Shown here: piece after piece, positions 1-7,536 of the stretch | How the letters are laid out: each line of letters starts with the position of its first letter | Numbering within the stretch: the stretch's first letter is position 1 | NCBI GenBank assembly: GCA_910588205.1 | Contig: CAJUQK010000021.1 | Span: 1-42,158 of the forward strand | Direction of reading: 5' to 3' | Length of the DNA: 42,158 nucleotides | From: an uncultured Eggerthellaceae bacterium | Lineage (GTDB): Bacteria > Actinomycetota > Coriobacteriia > Coriobacteriales > Eggerthellaceae | Translations under genes and position numbers: made by a program | Notes under the pieces: generated by a model | What the model saw: only the letters and a program-made list of their open reading frames with translations | Database searches by the model: none | What the model was told of the DNA's origin: nothing

Positions 1-43
1 TGGGTAAACCCTATACGTCGGGCCACCCGGCAATTGACTCAAT

Positions 44-80
44 GAATATGTTGCGCGTGGTCTTCGCGCAACTCATATTC
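44..80. other. Hairpin downstream of rpoN
   Basis: Two stem segments (44-57 with 65-71 and 74-80) pair almost perfectly around a 7-base loop, with a two-base bulge at 72-73. It lies about 80 bases beyond the rpoN stop codon. There is no clear T-run on the minus-strand side, so it may be a transcript-stabilising hairpin or a weak terminator rather than a textbook intrinsic terminator. The rest of 1-160 shows no gene that I can support. Confidence 0.45.
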
Positions 81-160
81 GCGCGATGCGAGTTCCGTAA
101 AAGATGCAGGCCAGGTTGCCTGTAGGGGGGGGCGAACGTGCTCGGCAGCATGCCGCACCG

Positions 161-1546
161 TCAGTATTTCCGGCGCTTAGAGCGGGACAGGATTCCCAGA
201 GCGGTGCGGTACTTATTGACGGTACGCCGGGAAACGTTCATGCCGCGCTCCTCCAGGGCGTCAACGATCTGAGCATCGCTCACTGGGTGTGCCTTGTCTT
301 CTGCATCGACGATCTGCTGTATGGCCTGCTTCACTGCTACGGCGGAGGCATCTTCTCCGCTTGCATTGCTGGCAGCTCCTACTCCAGAAGTGAAGAACCC
401 GCGCAGCGGGAGTGTGCCGCGGGGTGTTTCTAGGAAAGCATGTTGGGCAATGCGGCTCACAGTGGCCTCGCTCACCTCAGCCTCCGTTGCAACTTCCAAC
501 ATGGTGAGCGGACGCATCCCTGTGGGTCCTTCGCTGAAAAAGGCGGCTTGAGCATCCACTACTGTTGCGCTTACGGCAATGAGCGAAGCGCGTCTCAAGT
601 CCACAGCGCGAATGACCCCTTCGGCACCGTGAAGGAGCGCCATCATGCGCCGGGCAGATGCTTTATCCATGGCGCTCGGATCGATGGCATCTACCAGCGC
701 TTGGTCGATGAGCACCTGGGGGAATGCACCTTCTTTTACGCGCACTTTCCATCGGCCGCGCTGCTGGAACACCTCGATCTCTGGCAGGATGCATCGGCGC
801 AGGCCATCGGCCATGTTGGCTGGGTTCGGGTCTAGCTTTCTCAGACGTTCGAATATTTCCTTGACCTCGGCCACAGGAATGTGCAGCTCTCCAGCGATGC
901 GAGCGAAGCGGCCATCAGCAAGTTCTTCCAGGCGTGTGCCTATGATGTGACGTGCGAGGGGATCTGCATCTCCGACAGCTTCCAGCTGGGCGATGAGACG
1001 CTCGGGCAAGCTGCGAGCGCCAATGCCTGCAGGAGTGCATTCGGTCTGTAGCTTCTTGAGCACCCATTCCACATGGTCTTGGGTTACGGAGAGTCCGGTT
1101 GCCAACGTAGCTGTATCGATGAAGAGATATCCACGCTCATCCAGTCCGAAGATCAGATGGCGGGCTATCTCGAGGTCTTTGTCTCGGTGCAATTCCAGGC
1201 AAAGCTGCTCATACAAGCTCTGCTCAAGGGACCCTGATCGCTGGGGCATGGTATCCAGAAGCTCATCAGGGCTTTGGGGTGACTCTCGCAACTCAAAGGA
1301 TGCGAAGGGGTCCGGGCCCGTTTCGGAAGGGCGCTGGCGAACGGGAACCTCATCGAACGCAGCTTCTCCTAGCTTCAAGGCACCCCCATCTTCTTCGGCG
1401 AAGGTGAGGAACGGATTCTCAGAGAGAGCGCCTGCCAGGAACCCTTGTAACTCCAAGGAGGACATAGCCATGATCTGTATGCCCAGCTTGAGGGTAGGGG
1501 TGATATGAAGATGCTGAGACGAGCTAACGTCTATGCCAAGATCCAT
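161..1546 (-). CDS. rpoN: RNA polymerase sigma-54 factor
   Basis: Sigma-54 directs RNA polymerase to -24/-12 promoters and needs an ATP-driven activator to open DNA. The 461-residue product is close to the family norm (about 480 residues). The N-terminal region has the hydrophobic activator-interaction segment (LKLGIQIMAMSSLELQGFL), the middle is the core-binding domain, and the C-terminal part has the helix-turn-helix region (EVATEAEVSEATVSRIAQ) followed by the FFTSGV stretch. The RpoN box reads SRRTVNKYR, a close variant of the family ARRTVAKYR, about 15 residues from the end. The ATG at 1546 follows a G-rich ribosome-binding site. It is transcribed divergently from the sigma-54 activator gene at 2131, and -24/-12 promoters occur in this window at 1796 and 4426. 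Sigma-54 is uncommon in Actinobacteria, so its placement beside its likely regulon suggests that the island carries its own sigma factor; that is inference. Confidence 0.95.
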   Translation of the reverse strand: MDLGIDVSSSQHLHITPTLKLGIQIMAMSSLELQGFLAGALSENPFLTFAEEDGGALKLGEAAFDEVPVRQRPSETGPDPFASFELRESPQSPDELLDTMPQRSGSLEQSLYEQLCLELHRDKDLEIARHLIFGLDERGYLFIDTATLATGLSVTQDHVEWVLKKLQTECTPAGIGARSLPERLIAQLEAVGDADPLARHIIGTRLEELADGRFARIAGELHIPVAEVKEIFERLRKLDPNPANMADGLRRCILPEIEVFQQRGRWKVRVKEGAFPQVLIDQALVDAIDPSAMDKASARRMMALLHGAEGVIRAVDLRRASLIAVSATVVDAQAAFFSEGPTGMRPLTMLEVATEAEVSEATVSRIAQHAFLETPRGTLPLRGFFTSGVGAASNASGEDASAVAVKQAIQQIVDAEDKAHPVSDAQIVDALEERGMNVSRRTVNKYRTALGILSRSKRRKY

Positions 1547-1639
1547 CGTCCCCTATCCCCCCTTATGCCAATGTAGGGCTCATCGGCGAAGAGCAAGCTT
1601 ACGCGAAGGGACCTTTTGAGGGGAGCCACCTTATCCCTC

Positions 1640-1676
1640 TGTCTCATTTTTGAATCCGGTGTCTCAAAATGTGACA
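1640..1676 (+). promoter_or_regulatory. Putative activator-binding sites upstream of the sigma-54 activator gene
   Basis: The 17-base inverted repeat TGTCTCAAAATGTGACA sits at 1660-1676 (arms of 7, spacer of 3). A second, less complete copy starts with the same TGTCTCA arm at 1640, 20 bases away, about two helical turns. The same arm-3-arm pattern occurs upstream of the sigma-54 promoter at 4426. Family knowledge: Fis-type domains of sigma-54 activators bind such paired inverted repeats 100-200 bases upstream of the start site. I infer that the neighbouring activator binds here and controls its own gene. Confidence 0.6.
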
Positions 1677-1795
1677 ATTCAAGAGATACAATGAGGCAAG
1701 CTTCGTTGTCTTTGATATCTGTGCAGACATTGATGAAGGGCAGGGAGGTAATGTCTATCCAAGGCTCTCCGTCCTTTTTCTCCCGCCATTCATTC

Positions 1796-1811
1796 TGGCA
1801 TGGTTCTTGCA
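1796..1811 (+). promoter_or_regulatory. Sigma-54 (-24/-12) promoter of the activator gene
   Basis: TGGCATGGTTCTTGCA matches the sigma-54 consensus TGGCACGN4TTGCW at every defined position except T for C at the sixth base, with exact GG-to-GC spacing. Transcription would start near 1823 and give a leader of about 300 bases before the activator ATG at 2131. The paired inverted repeats at 1640-1676 lie about 155 bases upstream of the predicted start, a usual distance for an enhancer. Autoregulation is inferred. Confidence 0.65.
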
Positions 1812-1927
1812 TGTCGAAGGGGTGAACGGCAAAGCCCCTAGACCCTTTGCCTGCCATACTGAGGGATCAGATTATGCGGTCGCAGGTGTCTGTTGATACG
1901 CGAGAATCTTGATTCCGCCCCCTAAGG

Positions 1928-2001
1928 AGCCGGGTAGCTTGTCCGCACAGCAAGCCAGCCTGCAGGTGTTCCCGCTTTCCCACCTGCAGGCGCGGCCGGC
2001 T
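1928..2001 (+). ncRNA. Predicted three-way-junction structure in the activator mRNA leader
   Basis: Three helices nest cleanly: an outer stem 1928-1933 with 1996-2001 (AGCCGG/CCGGCT), an inner hairpin 1937-1941 with 1951-1955, and a perfect 11-base-pair hairpin 1958-1968 with 1981-1991 (12-base loop). No T-run follows, so this is not a simple terminator. I compared it by eye with TPP, c-di-GMP, Moco and hammerhead motifs and found no match. It could be a cis-regulatory element or just a stabilising 5' structure. Confidence 0.4.
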
Positions 2002-2130
2002 TCGAAGGCGGCAAAGGTATCAAAGCGAAAAGGTAGTCGTTGAATTCGGTCAGGGAATCGGTAGAATCAGCGGCTTAAAGATTCACTGGCAACGGCTGCT
2101 TCAACGGGGACCAAGGAGGGAGCAGACACG

Positions 2131-4305
2131 ATGAACGCCTATGGTTTCGAGCTCAATCCTTTCATGGCTCCGCATCGAATGGATACCGACCAACATAACA
2201 AGGAGCACTGGGATGCCATCACCGAAGCTCGGCGGCGCTTCATAGAGGAAGGTGCGGTTCCTGAGCCATCAGGTTGGCTTCAGGCAGAGGTGATCGATTC
2301 TTGGCAGCGCTGCAAAAGCCTGGGGATCGATCCCAACGCTGCTGACCTCGCAACGCCGCTTCCTGATGAGAAGCTCAAGAGCATCGCTTTGGCTTATGCG
2401 GGAGTCGTTGAAGCCGCGCGTCCTCTCATCGGGCTCATCGATGACTTCAATCTTGCCAATGATTACATCTTCGAACTGTTGAGCCGAGACGGCGTCACCG
2501 TCCTGCGCACCGGCAACATGGATCTACACTCCATCATCGCACGCAACAGCGCCATGAATGAGGAGTCCATGGGGACGAATGCCCACACGCTCAGCATGCG
2601 CAATGCCACGCCGGTGCAGCTTCTGGGCCCCGAGCATTATTGCTCTGCTCTCCATGGGTTGGCTGCGCTGGCATCTCCGGTCTTTGACAAAGACGGCATG
2701 GTGGTAGGGTCTATGCTCCTGACGCAGCCTCTGCCGGAGAATCCCTGGTCCTCAGAATACCAACGGCTGCTCTCCCATGCCTTAGGGTTCATCACCTCCA
2801 TCTGCTCGGCATTGGAACACCAGATGGTCTTCCAGGACAGCTTGGCTGTTATCGCTGATGTGGATCAGAGGCTCGAAGCAGCTACAGCCGCTAGCGACCG
2901 CACTCGGCATGTGCTGGAAACAGCTGTCGGGTCCAGCGGAGATCCGTTGCTGATCGTAGACGCCAGCGGCACCATCCAGCATGCAAGCCCTGAAGTCATC
3001 CATCTGCTGCGCTCTGTCCGGGACGGTGTTGTTGGCAAGCCAGTAGAGTGTGTCTTGGGCATCGAATGGCCCGAAGGCTACCAGCCACTCCTGGATAGCC
3101 CCGGGGTGGAGCTGAACACGAAGATTGGTGAGCGCGTCTTCGGCATCCGGGGAAATGCGGCGCGTAGTGCCACCACCGGTGGGTTCGAGGGGCTCGTCAT
3201 CCGCGTCAGCGAGGTGAAGGAAGCTCCTCGGCGAAGCAAGGGCCATTCAGGCGAAGTTGCTCGCATACGCTTCGAGGATATCTTGGGTACGAGTGCGGCC
3301 GTACGCGAGTCCATTGCCCTTGCTCGCCGTTATGCCCTTACCCCAGAGAATATCCTCATCATCGGTGAGAGCGGCACAGGCAAAGAGTACTTTGCGCAGG
3401 CCATCCACAACGCCTCACGCTCTAACGGGCCTTTCATGTCTGTGAACTGTGCTGCCATCCCGCCGCGCCTCATTGAAAGCGAGCTCTTCGGGTATGAGAG
3501 CGGCGCCTTCACCGGGGCCGATAAAGCAGGCAAGCCGGGAAAGATAGAGTTGGCAGACGGCGGCACGCTCTTTCTGGATGAGATTGGCGACATGCCGTTG
3601 GAGCTGCAAGCAACCATCCTGCGCGTGCTTGAGAACAAGAGCGTCATGCGCCTGGGCGGGAAGTCCTATCGGCACGTTGATTTCCGGGTAGTAGCTGCCA
3701 CCAATCGCAGCCTGGCGCAGATGGTTGAGAACGGCCAGTTCCGCGAGGACTTACTCTATCGCCTCTCTATCCTCACAGTGGCGCTCCCTCCTCTTCGCAT
3801 CCGCACGGGCGATATCTTGTTCTTCGCCTACTATTATTTGAACGAATGCCGCCGAAAGGCTCACGAGGGTCCTACGCGCTTCACCTCTGCTGTAGAGAAG
3901 CTGTTGGAGGAATATCCATGGCCGGGCAATGTGCGCCAGATCAAGAATGCCATCTATTCGGCTTTCTATGCTGCCGTGAGCGATGAGATAGATATCTCGG
4001 ACCTGCCACAGTATCTGAGGGATGGCACCGCCGCACCCTTCATAGACTTCACGAACATCGCTTCGGTCGGCCATGACGCTCAAGCTCCTGCTTCAAGGGC
4101 CTCTGAAGGGTCTGGCGAAGGGCATGTTGAAGAGGATAAGCCCATCACGCTCCCCAACGAGATGCTGCGCATGGATTCCGTGGAAGGCGCGGCCATCCGC
4201 TTGGCCCTGACCTATGCTCAGGGTAATGTCACCCAAGCGGCGGAGATGCTCCAGATCAGCAAGGCAACCCTTTACCGGAAGATCAAAGAGCACAAGCTGC
4301 GCTGA
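2131..4305 (+). CDS. Sigma-54-dependent transcriptional activator, AcoR type (GAF-PAS-AAA+-Fis)
   Basis: A bacterial enhancer-binding protein of 724 residues. The N-terminal part has the AcoR-type segment (SWQRCKSLGIDP) followed by a GAF-like sensory domain to about residue 230, then a PAS-like domain around 260-350. The AAA+ domain starts near 385: Walker A GESGTGKE at 412-419, the sigma-54-contacting GAFTGA loop at 458-463, Walker B GGTLFLDEIGD, and arginine-finger region downstream. The C-terminus is a Fis-type helix-turn-helix (VTQAAEMLQISKATLYRKIK). The intact GAFTGA loop indicates genuine activation through sigma-54 rather than a GAFTGA-less repressor type. AcoR-like proteins usually sense small molecules with the GAF domain; here an aromatic ligand is plausible because of the downstream Mo enzyme, but this is inference. 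A good ribosome-binding site (AAGGAGGG) precedes the ATG. Likely targets are the promoters at 1796 and 4426. Confidence 0.93.
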   Translation: MNAYGFELNPFMAPHRMDTDQHNKEHWDAITEARRRFIEEGAVPEPSGWLQAEVIDSWQRCKSLGIDPNAADLATPLPDEKLKSIALAYAGVVEAARPLIGLIDDFNLANDYIFELLSRDGVTVLRTGNMDLHSIIARNSAMNEESMGTNAHTLSMRNATPVQLLGPEHYCSALHGLAALASPVFDKDGMVVGSMLLTQPLPENPWSSEYQRLLSHALGFITSICSALEHQMVFQDSLAVIADVDQRLEAATAASDRTRHVLETAVGSSGDPLLIVDASGTIQHASPEVIHLLRSVRDGVVGKPVECVLGIEWPEGYQPLLDSPGVELNTKIGERVFGIRGNAARSATTGGFEGLVIRVSEVKEAPRRSKGHSGEVARIRFEDILGTSAAVRESIALARRYALTPENILIIGESGTGKEYFAQAIHNASRSNGPFMSVNCAAIPPRLIESELFGYESGAFTGADKAGKPGKIELADGGTLFLDEIGDMPLELQATILRVLENKSVMRLGGKSYRHVDFRVVAATNRSLAQMVENGQFREDLLYRLSILTVALPPLRIRTGDILFFAYYYLNECRRKAHEGPTRFTSAVEKLLEEYPWPGNVRQIKNAIYSAFYAAVSDEIDISDLPQYLRDGTAAPFIDFTNIASVGHDAQAPASRASEGSGEGHVEEDKPITLPNEMLRMDSVEGAAIRLALTYAQGNVTQAAEMLQISKATLYRKIKEHKLR

Positions 4306-4324
4306 GTCGATTCACTGAAGGATT

Positions 4325-4364
4325 CTTTTCATTTTGAGACGAATGACCGTCTCAGGTTGAGACA
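4325..4364 (+). promoter_or_regulatory. Putative activator-binding sites upstream of the Mo-enzyme promoter
   Basis: The inverted repeat CGTCTCAGGTTGAGACA at 4348-4364 (7-base arms, 3-base spacer) matches the site at 1660-1676 in arm sequence and spacer length. A partial copy with the arm TGAGACG ends at 4341, about 23 bases away. The main site is centred roughly 95 bases upstream of the predicted sigma-54 transcription start, which suits an enhancer. TGAGAC at 4335-4340 also pairs with GTCTCA at 4349-4354, so the DNA has overlapping dyads. Confidence 0.65.
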
Positions 4365-4425
4365 TTTTGCGGTTCGCTACCGGTTACCTTTCAAGAACCT
4401 CCCCGCTCACTCTCTTTTGACGAAC

Positions 4426-4441
4426 TGGCACGCTTCTTGCA
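4426..4441 (+). promoter_or_regulatory. Consensus sigma-54 promoter of the Mo-enzyme operon
   Basis: TGGCACGCTTCTTGCA is a full match to the sigma-54 consensus TGGCACGN4TTGCW. The predicted start near 4453 leaves an 80-base leader before the first ATG at 4533. Together with the adjacent rpoN and activator genes and the inverted repeats at 4325-4364, this is the clearest regulatory assignment in the window. Confidence 0.88.
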
Positions 4442-4532
4442 ACTCCCTTTGAACAAGCGCGGATACCAGCCTTATCCGCAAGTGCATTTCGAGCTCGGCA
4501 GAAGGCGTCGGGCCCAAGGAGAGGAGGAAGCA

Positions 4533-4706
4533 ATGGCAGAGGAGACGAGAAGGGATCTGGACAAGGATTTCCAGCAGAACAGGAAAGACGCGAAGATGGC
4601 TGATCCGGAAAAGAACAAGCAGGCCTGGCAACAGAAAGCCCAGGATGCCTCTGGTCGTGACTGGACGAAACCGTTCCGTCCCACACTGAAAGACGGAGAA
4701 GTCTAG
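4533..4706 (+). CDS. Small hydrophilic protein at the head of the sigma-54 operon
   Basis: A 57-residue protein that I do not recognise. It is highly charged and rich in Lys, Asp, Glu and Gln, without Cys, signal peptide or membrane segment, and ends in FRPTLKDGEV. The chosen ATG at 4533 follows a very strong ribosome-binding site (GAGGAGG, 4521-4527); an upstream in-frame ATG at 4437 lies between the -12 element and the predicted transcription start and cannot be used from this promoter. Its stop is 39 bases before the molybdopterin enzyme. The position suggests a small accessory or subunit of the enzyme, but nothing in the sequence shows this. Confidence 0.7.
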   Translation: MAEETRRDLDKDFQQNRKDAKMADPEKNKQAWQQKAQDASGRDWTKPFRPTLKDGEV

Positions 4707-4745
4707 GAATCCCCAGAAGACTGAAGAGTCAGGAGTAAAGAAGCT

Positions 4746-7100
4746 ATGGTTACTAATGGCAAGATGACCAATGAGCTGGAAGGCGTCAATAAAGACGTCT
4801 ATAAGACAGATTGGCAATGGCAGGAGGGCGAATACACGGTCACGCGTACCAACATGTGGACCGCACCTGGCTGCCACAATGGCTGTTCTGTCCTGTACTA
4901 CACCAAGGACAACAAGGTTGAGAAGATCGAGGGCGACCCGCTGTCTCCCTACAACCAGGGCCGCCTCTGCATGCGCTGCCTAGACGTCGTTGAGACGTTC
5001 TATCATCCCGATCGCCTGAAGTACCCCCTGAAGCGTGTGGGTGAGCGCGGCGAGAACAAGTGGGAGCGCATCACGTGGGATGAGGCTTACGATGACATCG
5101 TGAAGCACGTCCGCGAGGTCCAGGAGCAGTATGGTCCTGAGTCCATCGTTTCCATGCAGGGTACTGGCCGCAACATCTGCTGGCAGACCCCGTACCTGAG
5201 CTATGCTGGTTTCGGCAGCCCGAACTTCGTGCTGGGCTTCCTCTCTGGCGATGCTTGCTATCTCCCCCGTACCACCATCGGCCACTGCTTCATGGGTGAC
5301 TTCTTCGTGGCTGACATGTCTCAGCACCTGGAGAAGCGCTACGCCGATCCTGAGTATGTGTATCCTGAGTACATCCTGAACGTCGGCAACAACGCTCTCG
5401 TCTCCAACGGTGACGGCTTCTTCGGCCACTGGATCGTTGACGTCATGAAGCAGGGCGGCACGAAGCTCATCGTTCTGGATCCTTCCTGCACGTGGCTGGC
5501 CTCCAAGGCTGAGTACTGGCTGCAGGTTCGTCCCGGCACCGATGCCGCGGTCGTCATCGCTATGCTGAACACCATCATCGAAGAGGATCTCTACGATCAC
5601 GACTTCGTTGAGAATTGGTGCTACGGCTTCGAAGAGCTGGCTGAGCGCTGCAAGGAGTACCCGGCTGAGCTGGCTGCCGAGATCTCTGGCGTTGACGCTG
5701 AGCTCATCCGCGAGGCTGCTCGTGCCTTCGCTAAGGCCAACCCGGGAACCATCCAGTGGGGCCTTAAGGTTGACCAGACGGTCTGCGGTATTCCGCTGGC
5801 CCAGGCTCTTCTCTCCATGGGTGCTATCTGCGGTGACATCGATGTCCCTGGCGGCATGATGATCCCCCGCTGCGCCTATGACATTCCGGACTCCTATGGC
5901 TGCGGCATGTGGAACCTCTCTGACGAGATGCTCGGCAAGATGCTCGGCGTTGAGACCTCTCCTCTCCACGCTCTTGGCTTCGACCCCACCGCTAATGGCG
6001 ACACGGTCCTTCAGGCCATCGAGACGGATGAGCCCTATCCCATCAAGATGCTGTTCATCCAGTCCACCAACCCCATCGCCAACATGGCGGCAGATGCACC
6101 GCGCGTATATCGTGCCATGACCAGCGTTCCTTACAACGTAGTGGTCGACGTCTTCATGACTCCTACCGCTATCGCTTGCGCTGACATCGTGCTTCCCTGC
6201 GGCATGTCCGCTGAGCGTAACTCCGCACGTGTGTGGTGGTGGCCGCTGCGCTCCATCGTCAAGGTTGGCGACTACTATGAGGCCAAGTCTGACGAGCAGA
6301 TCATCCTGGAGCTGGGTAAGCGCCTCAATCCCAGACTGTTCCCGTGGGAGAACGACACCGAGCTCATGACTTGGTGGATCCAGTCTGGTAACCGCTTCCA
6401 TGCTGGTTGGCCGCACAAGACCGACGAAACCTTCCCGGAGCTGTGCGAGAAGGTCATCGACTGGCCGGACGACTGGGCTTACCGCAAGTACGAACTGGGT
6501 TGGCTGCGCGACGATGGACAGCCGGGCTTCAACACCAACACCGGCAAGTGCGAGCTGTTCAACACGCTCTTCGATGCCTGGGGCTTCGATCCGATGCCGT
6601 ACTACGAGGAGCCGCCTGAGAGCCCCGTTTCCACGCCGGATCTGTTCAAGGAGTACCCGTACGTGCTGACCACCGGTGCCCGCACCTGGGAGTACTTCCA
6701 CTCTGAGGAGCGCATGGTCCCGCGTCTGCGTGAGTCTCATCCCGATCCGCTGACTGATCTGCATCCTGACACCGCCGCCAAGATCGGCGTATGCGCAGGC
6801 GACTGGATCTGGGTGGAGAACATGCGCGGTAAGTGCAAGCAGCGCGTGCGCATCAATCCGTCTCTCAAGCCCGACACCGTGCGCTCTGAGCATGGTTGGT
6901 GGTTCCCTGAGACTGAGGGCGCTGAGCCGAACCTCTTCGGTGTGTTCGACTCCAACATCAACAACCTCACGGTTCAAGGCGTCACGGGCCCGACCCTGTA
7001 CGGTGCGCCCTACGCGAACCAGATCTGCAAGATCTATCCGGTCACGAAGGAGAACGACTGCTCGCCTTCTGAGATCGTGACCCGCAAGGGAGGATTCTAA
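4746..7100 (+). CDS. Molybdopterin oxidoreductase, acetylene hydratase/catechol dehydroxylase-like
   Basis: A 784-residue catalytic subunit of the DMSO-reductase superfamily. It shares with acetylene hydratase blocks such as YGPES, LIVLDP, the GTDAA segment and LYD-x-(D/E)-FVENWC-x-GFEEL, and has the C-terminal molybdopterin-binding domain (SNINNLT). In gut Eggerthellaceae this clade includes catechol dehydroxylases that replace a ring hydroxyl with hydrogen using reduced electron carriers; those of Gordonibacter lack a Tat signal and sit beside MFS transporters, as here. No signal peptide is visible, so it should be cytoplasmic. The N-terminal [4Fe-4S] motif is unusual: the first Cys of CxxCxxxC is Ala40, leaving C43, C47, C75, with C78 as a possible fourth ligand. 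Cys171 in GDACYLPR is a candidate Mo ligand. The start at 4746 follows AGGAG. Dehydroxylase activity and substrate are inferred; a hydratase or transhydroxylase is possible. Confidence 0.88.
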   Translation: MVTNGKMTNELEGVNKDVYKTDWQWQEGEYTVTRTNMWTAPGCHNGCSVLYYTKDNKVEKIEGDPLSPYNQGRLCMRCLDVVETFYHPDRLKYPLKRVGERGENKWERITWDEAYDDIVKHVREVQEQYGPESIVSMQGTGRNICWQTPYLSYAGFGSPNFVLGFLSGDACYLPRTTIGHCFMGDFFVADMSQHLEKRYADPEYVYPEYILNVGNNALVSNGDGFFGHWIVDVMKQGGTKLIVLDPSCTWLASKAEYWLQVRPGTDAAVVIAMLNTIIEEDLYDHDFVENWCYGFEELAERCKEYPAELAAEISGVDAELIREAARAFAKANPGTIQWGLKVDQTVCGIPLAQALLSMGAICGDIDVPGGMMIPRCAYDIPDSYGCGMWNLSDEMLGKMLGVETSPLHALGFDPTANGDTVLQAIETDEPYPIKMLFIQSTNPIANMAADAPRVYRAMTSVPYNVVVDVFMTPTAIACADIVLPCGMSAERNSARVWWWPLRSIVKVGDYYEAKSDEQIILELGKRLNPRLFPWENDTELMTWWIQSGNRFHAGWPHKTDETFPELCEKVIDWPDDWAYRKYELGWLRDDGQPGFNTNTGKCELFNTLFDAWGFDPMPYYEEPPESPVSTPDLFKEYPYVLTTGARTWEYFHSEERMVPRLRESHPDPLTDLHPDTAAKIGVCAGDWIWVENMRGKCKQRVRINPSLKPDTVRSEHGWWFPETEGAEPNLFGVFDSNINNLTVQGVTGPTLYGAPYANQICKIYPVTKENDCSPSEIVTRKGGF

Positions 7101-7102
7101 AA

Positions 7103-7447
7103 ATGGCTGAGAAGTACGGACTCTTCATCGATTACACCTGGTGCACCGCCTGCCGCTCCTGCGTCATGGCCTGCAAGGTGGAGCATGGCTGGAAGGCTGG
7201 CGAGGCGAACGGCATCGTGCTGTTCGAGGACGGCCCCACCATGATGGCTAATGGCAAGTACGAGTACAACAACCTGCCCGTGTTCACGTCCCAGTGCGAT
7301 CTGTGCGCCGACCGCACTGCGGAGGGCAAGCTCCCCACGTGCGTGCACCACTGCCAGTCCGCGTGCATGAAGTACGGCACCGTGGATGAGCTGGTAGAGC
7401 TCGTCAAAGAGACCCCTCGCTCTTGGCTGTACGTGCCTGAGCAGTAA
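7103..7447 (+). CDS. Ferredoxin-type iron-sulfur subunit of the Mo enzyme
   Basis: A 114-residue electron-transfer subunit whose ATG lies two bases after the stop of the catalytic subunit, so the two are translationally linked. Cysteines C14, C17, C20 and C24 form a classical [4Fe-4S] motif; C65, C68, C80 and C84 form a second (C88 is an extra Cys). This is half the cluster number of the usual four-cluster DMSO-reductase beta subunits of about 180-210 residues. There is no membrane anchor gene (NrfD/DmsC type) nearby, so electrons probably come from a soluble donor in the cytoplasm. Its pairing with the preceding gene is well supported by family practice; the donor is unknown. Confidence 0.9.
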   Translation: MAEKYGLFIDYTWCTACRSCVMACKVEHGWKAGEANGIVLFEDGPTMMANGKYEYNNLPVFTSQCDLCADRTAEGKLPTCVHHCQSACMKYGTVDELVELVKETPRSWLYVPEQ

Positions 7448-7464
7448 GAACTGCCTCCGAGGTT

Positions 7465-7512
7465 CCCGGCGTGGCCAAGAGATGTCTTGAAAGCTACGCC
7501 GGGGTGCCCCGG
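7465..7512 (+). other. Hairpins between the enzyme genes and the zinc-ribbon genes
   Basis: An 11-base-pair stem (7465-7475 with 7493-7503, one G-T pair) overlaps a second compact palindrome at 7499-7512, so alternative folds are possible. There is no T-run. It probably protects or marks the end of the highly translated enzyme portion of the transcript rather than terminating it. Confidence 0.4.
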
Positions 7513-7536
7513 CCCCAAAGATAGTAAGGAGATACC

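Larger units (their letters stand above)
1547..2130. other. rpoN/activator intergenic region
   Basis: This 584-base stretch has no convincing gene. It holds two activator-type half-palindrome sites (1640-1676), a plus-strand sigma-54-type promoter (1796-1811), and a long 5' leader for the activator gene with a predicted three-way-junction RNA (1928-2001). An open frame of 108 codons on the minus strand (1531-1857) crosses these sites and overlaps rpoN; I consider it spurious. Confidence 0.7.

Noticed and set aside
1531..1857. A 108-codon minus-strand frame upstream of rpoN
   Set aside because: It overlaps rpoN and crosses the sigma-54 promoter and activator sites, and the translation shows no domain.
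1861..2130. Moco or c-di-GMP riboswitch in the activator leader
   Set aside because: The GGCGG and GGCAAAGG words resemble parts of these motifs, but the conserved order and pairing are absent.
4980..6977. A 665-codon open frame antisense to the Mo enzyme gene
   Set aside because: It is a shadow of strong codon bias in the real gene: the plus strand has clear motifs and a ribosome-binding site, the minus frame has no recognisable domain.
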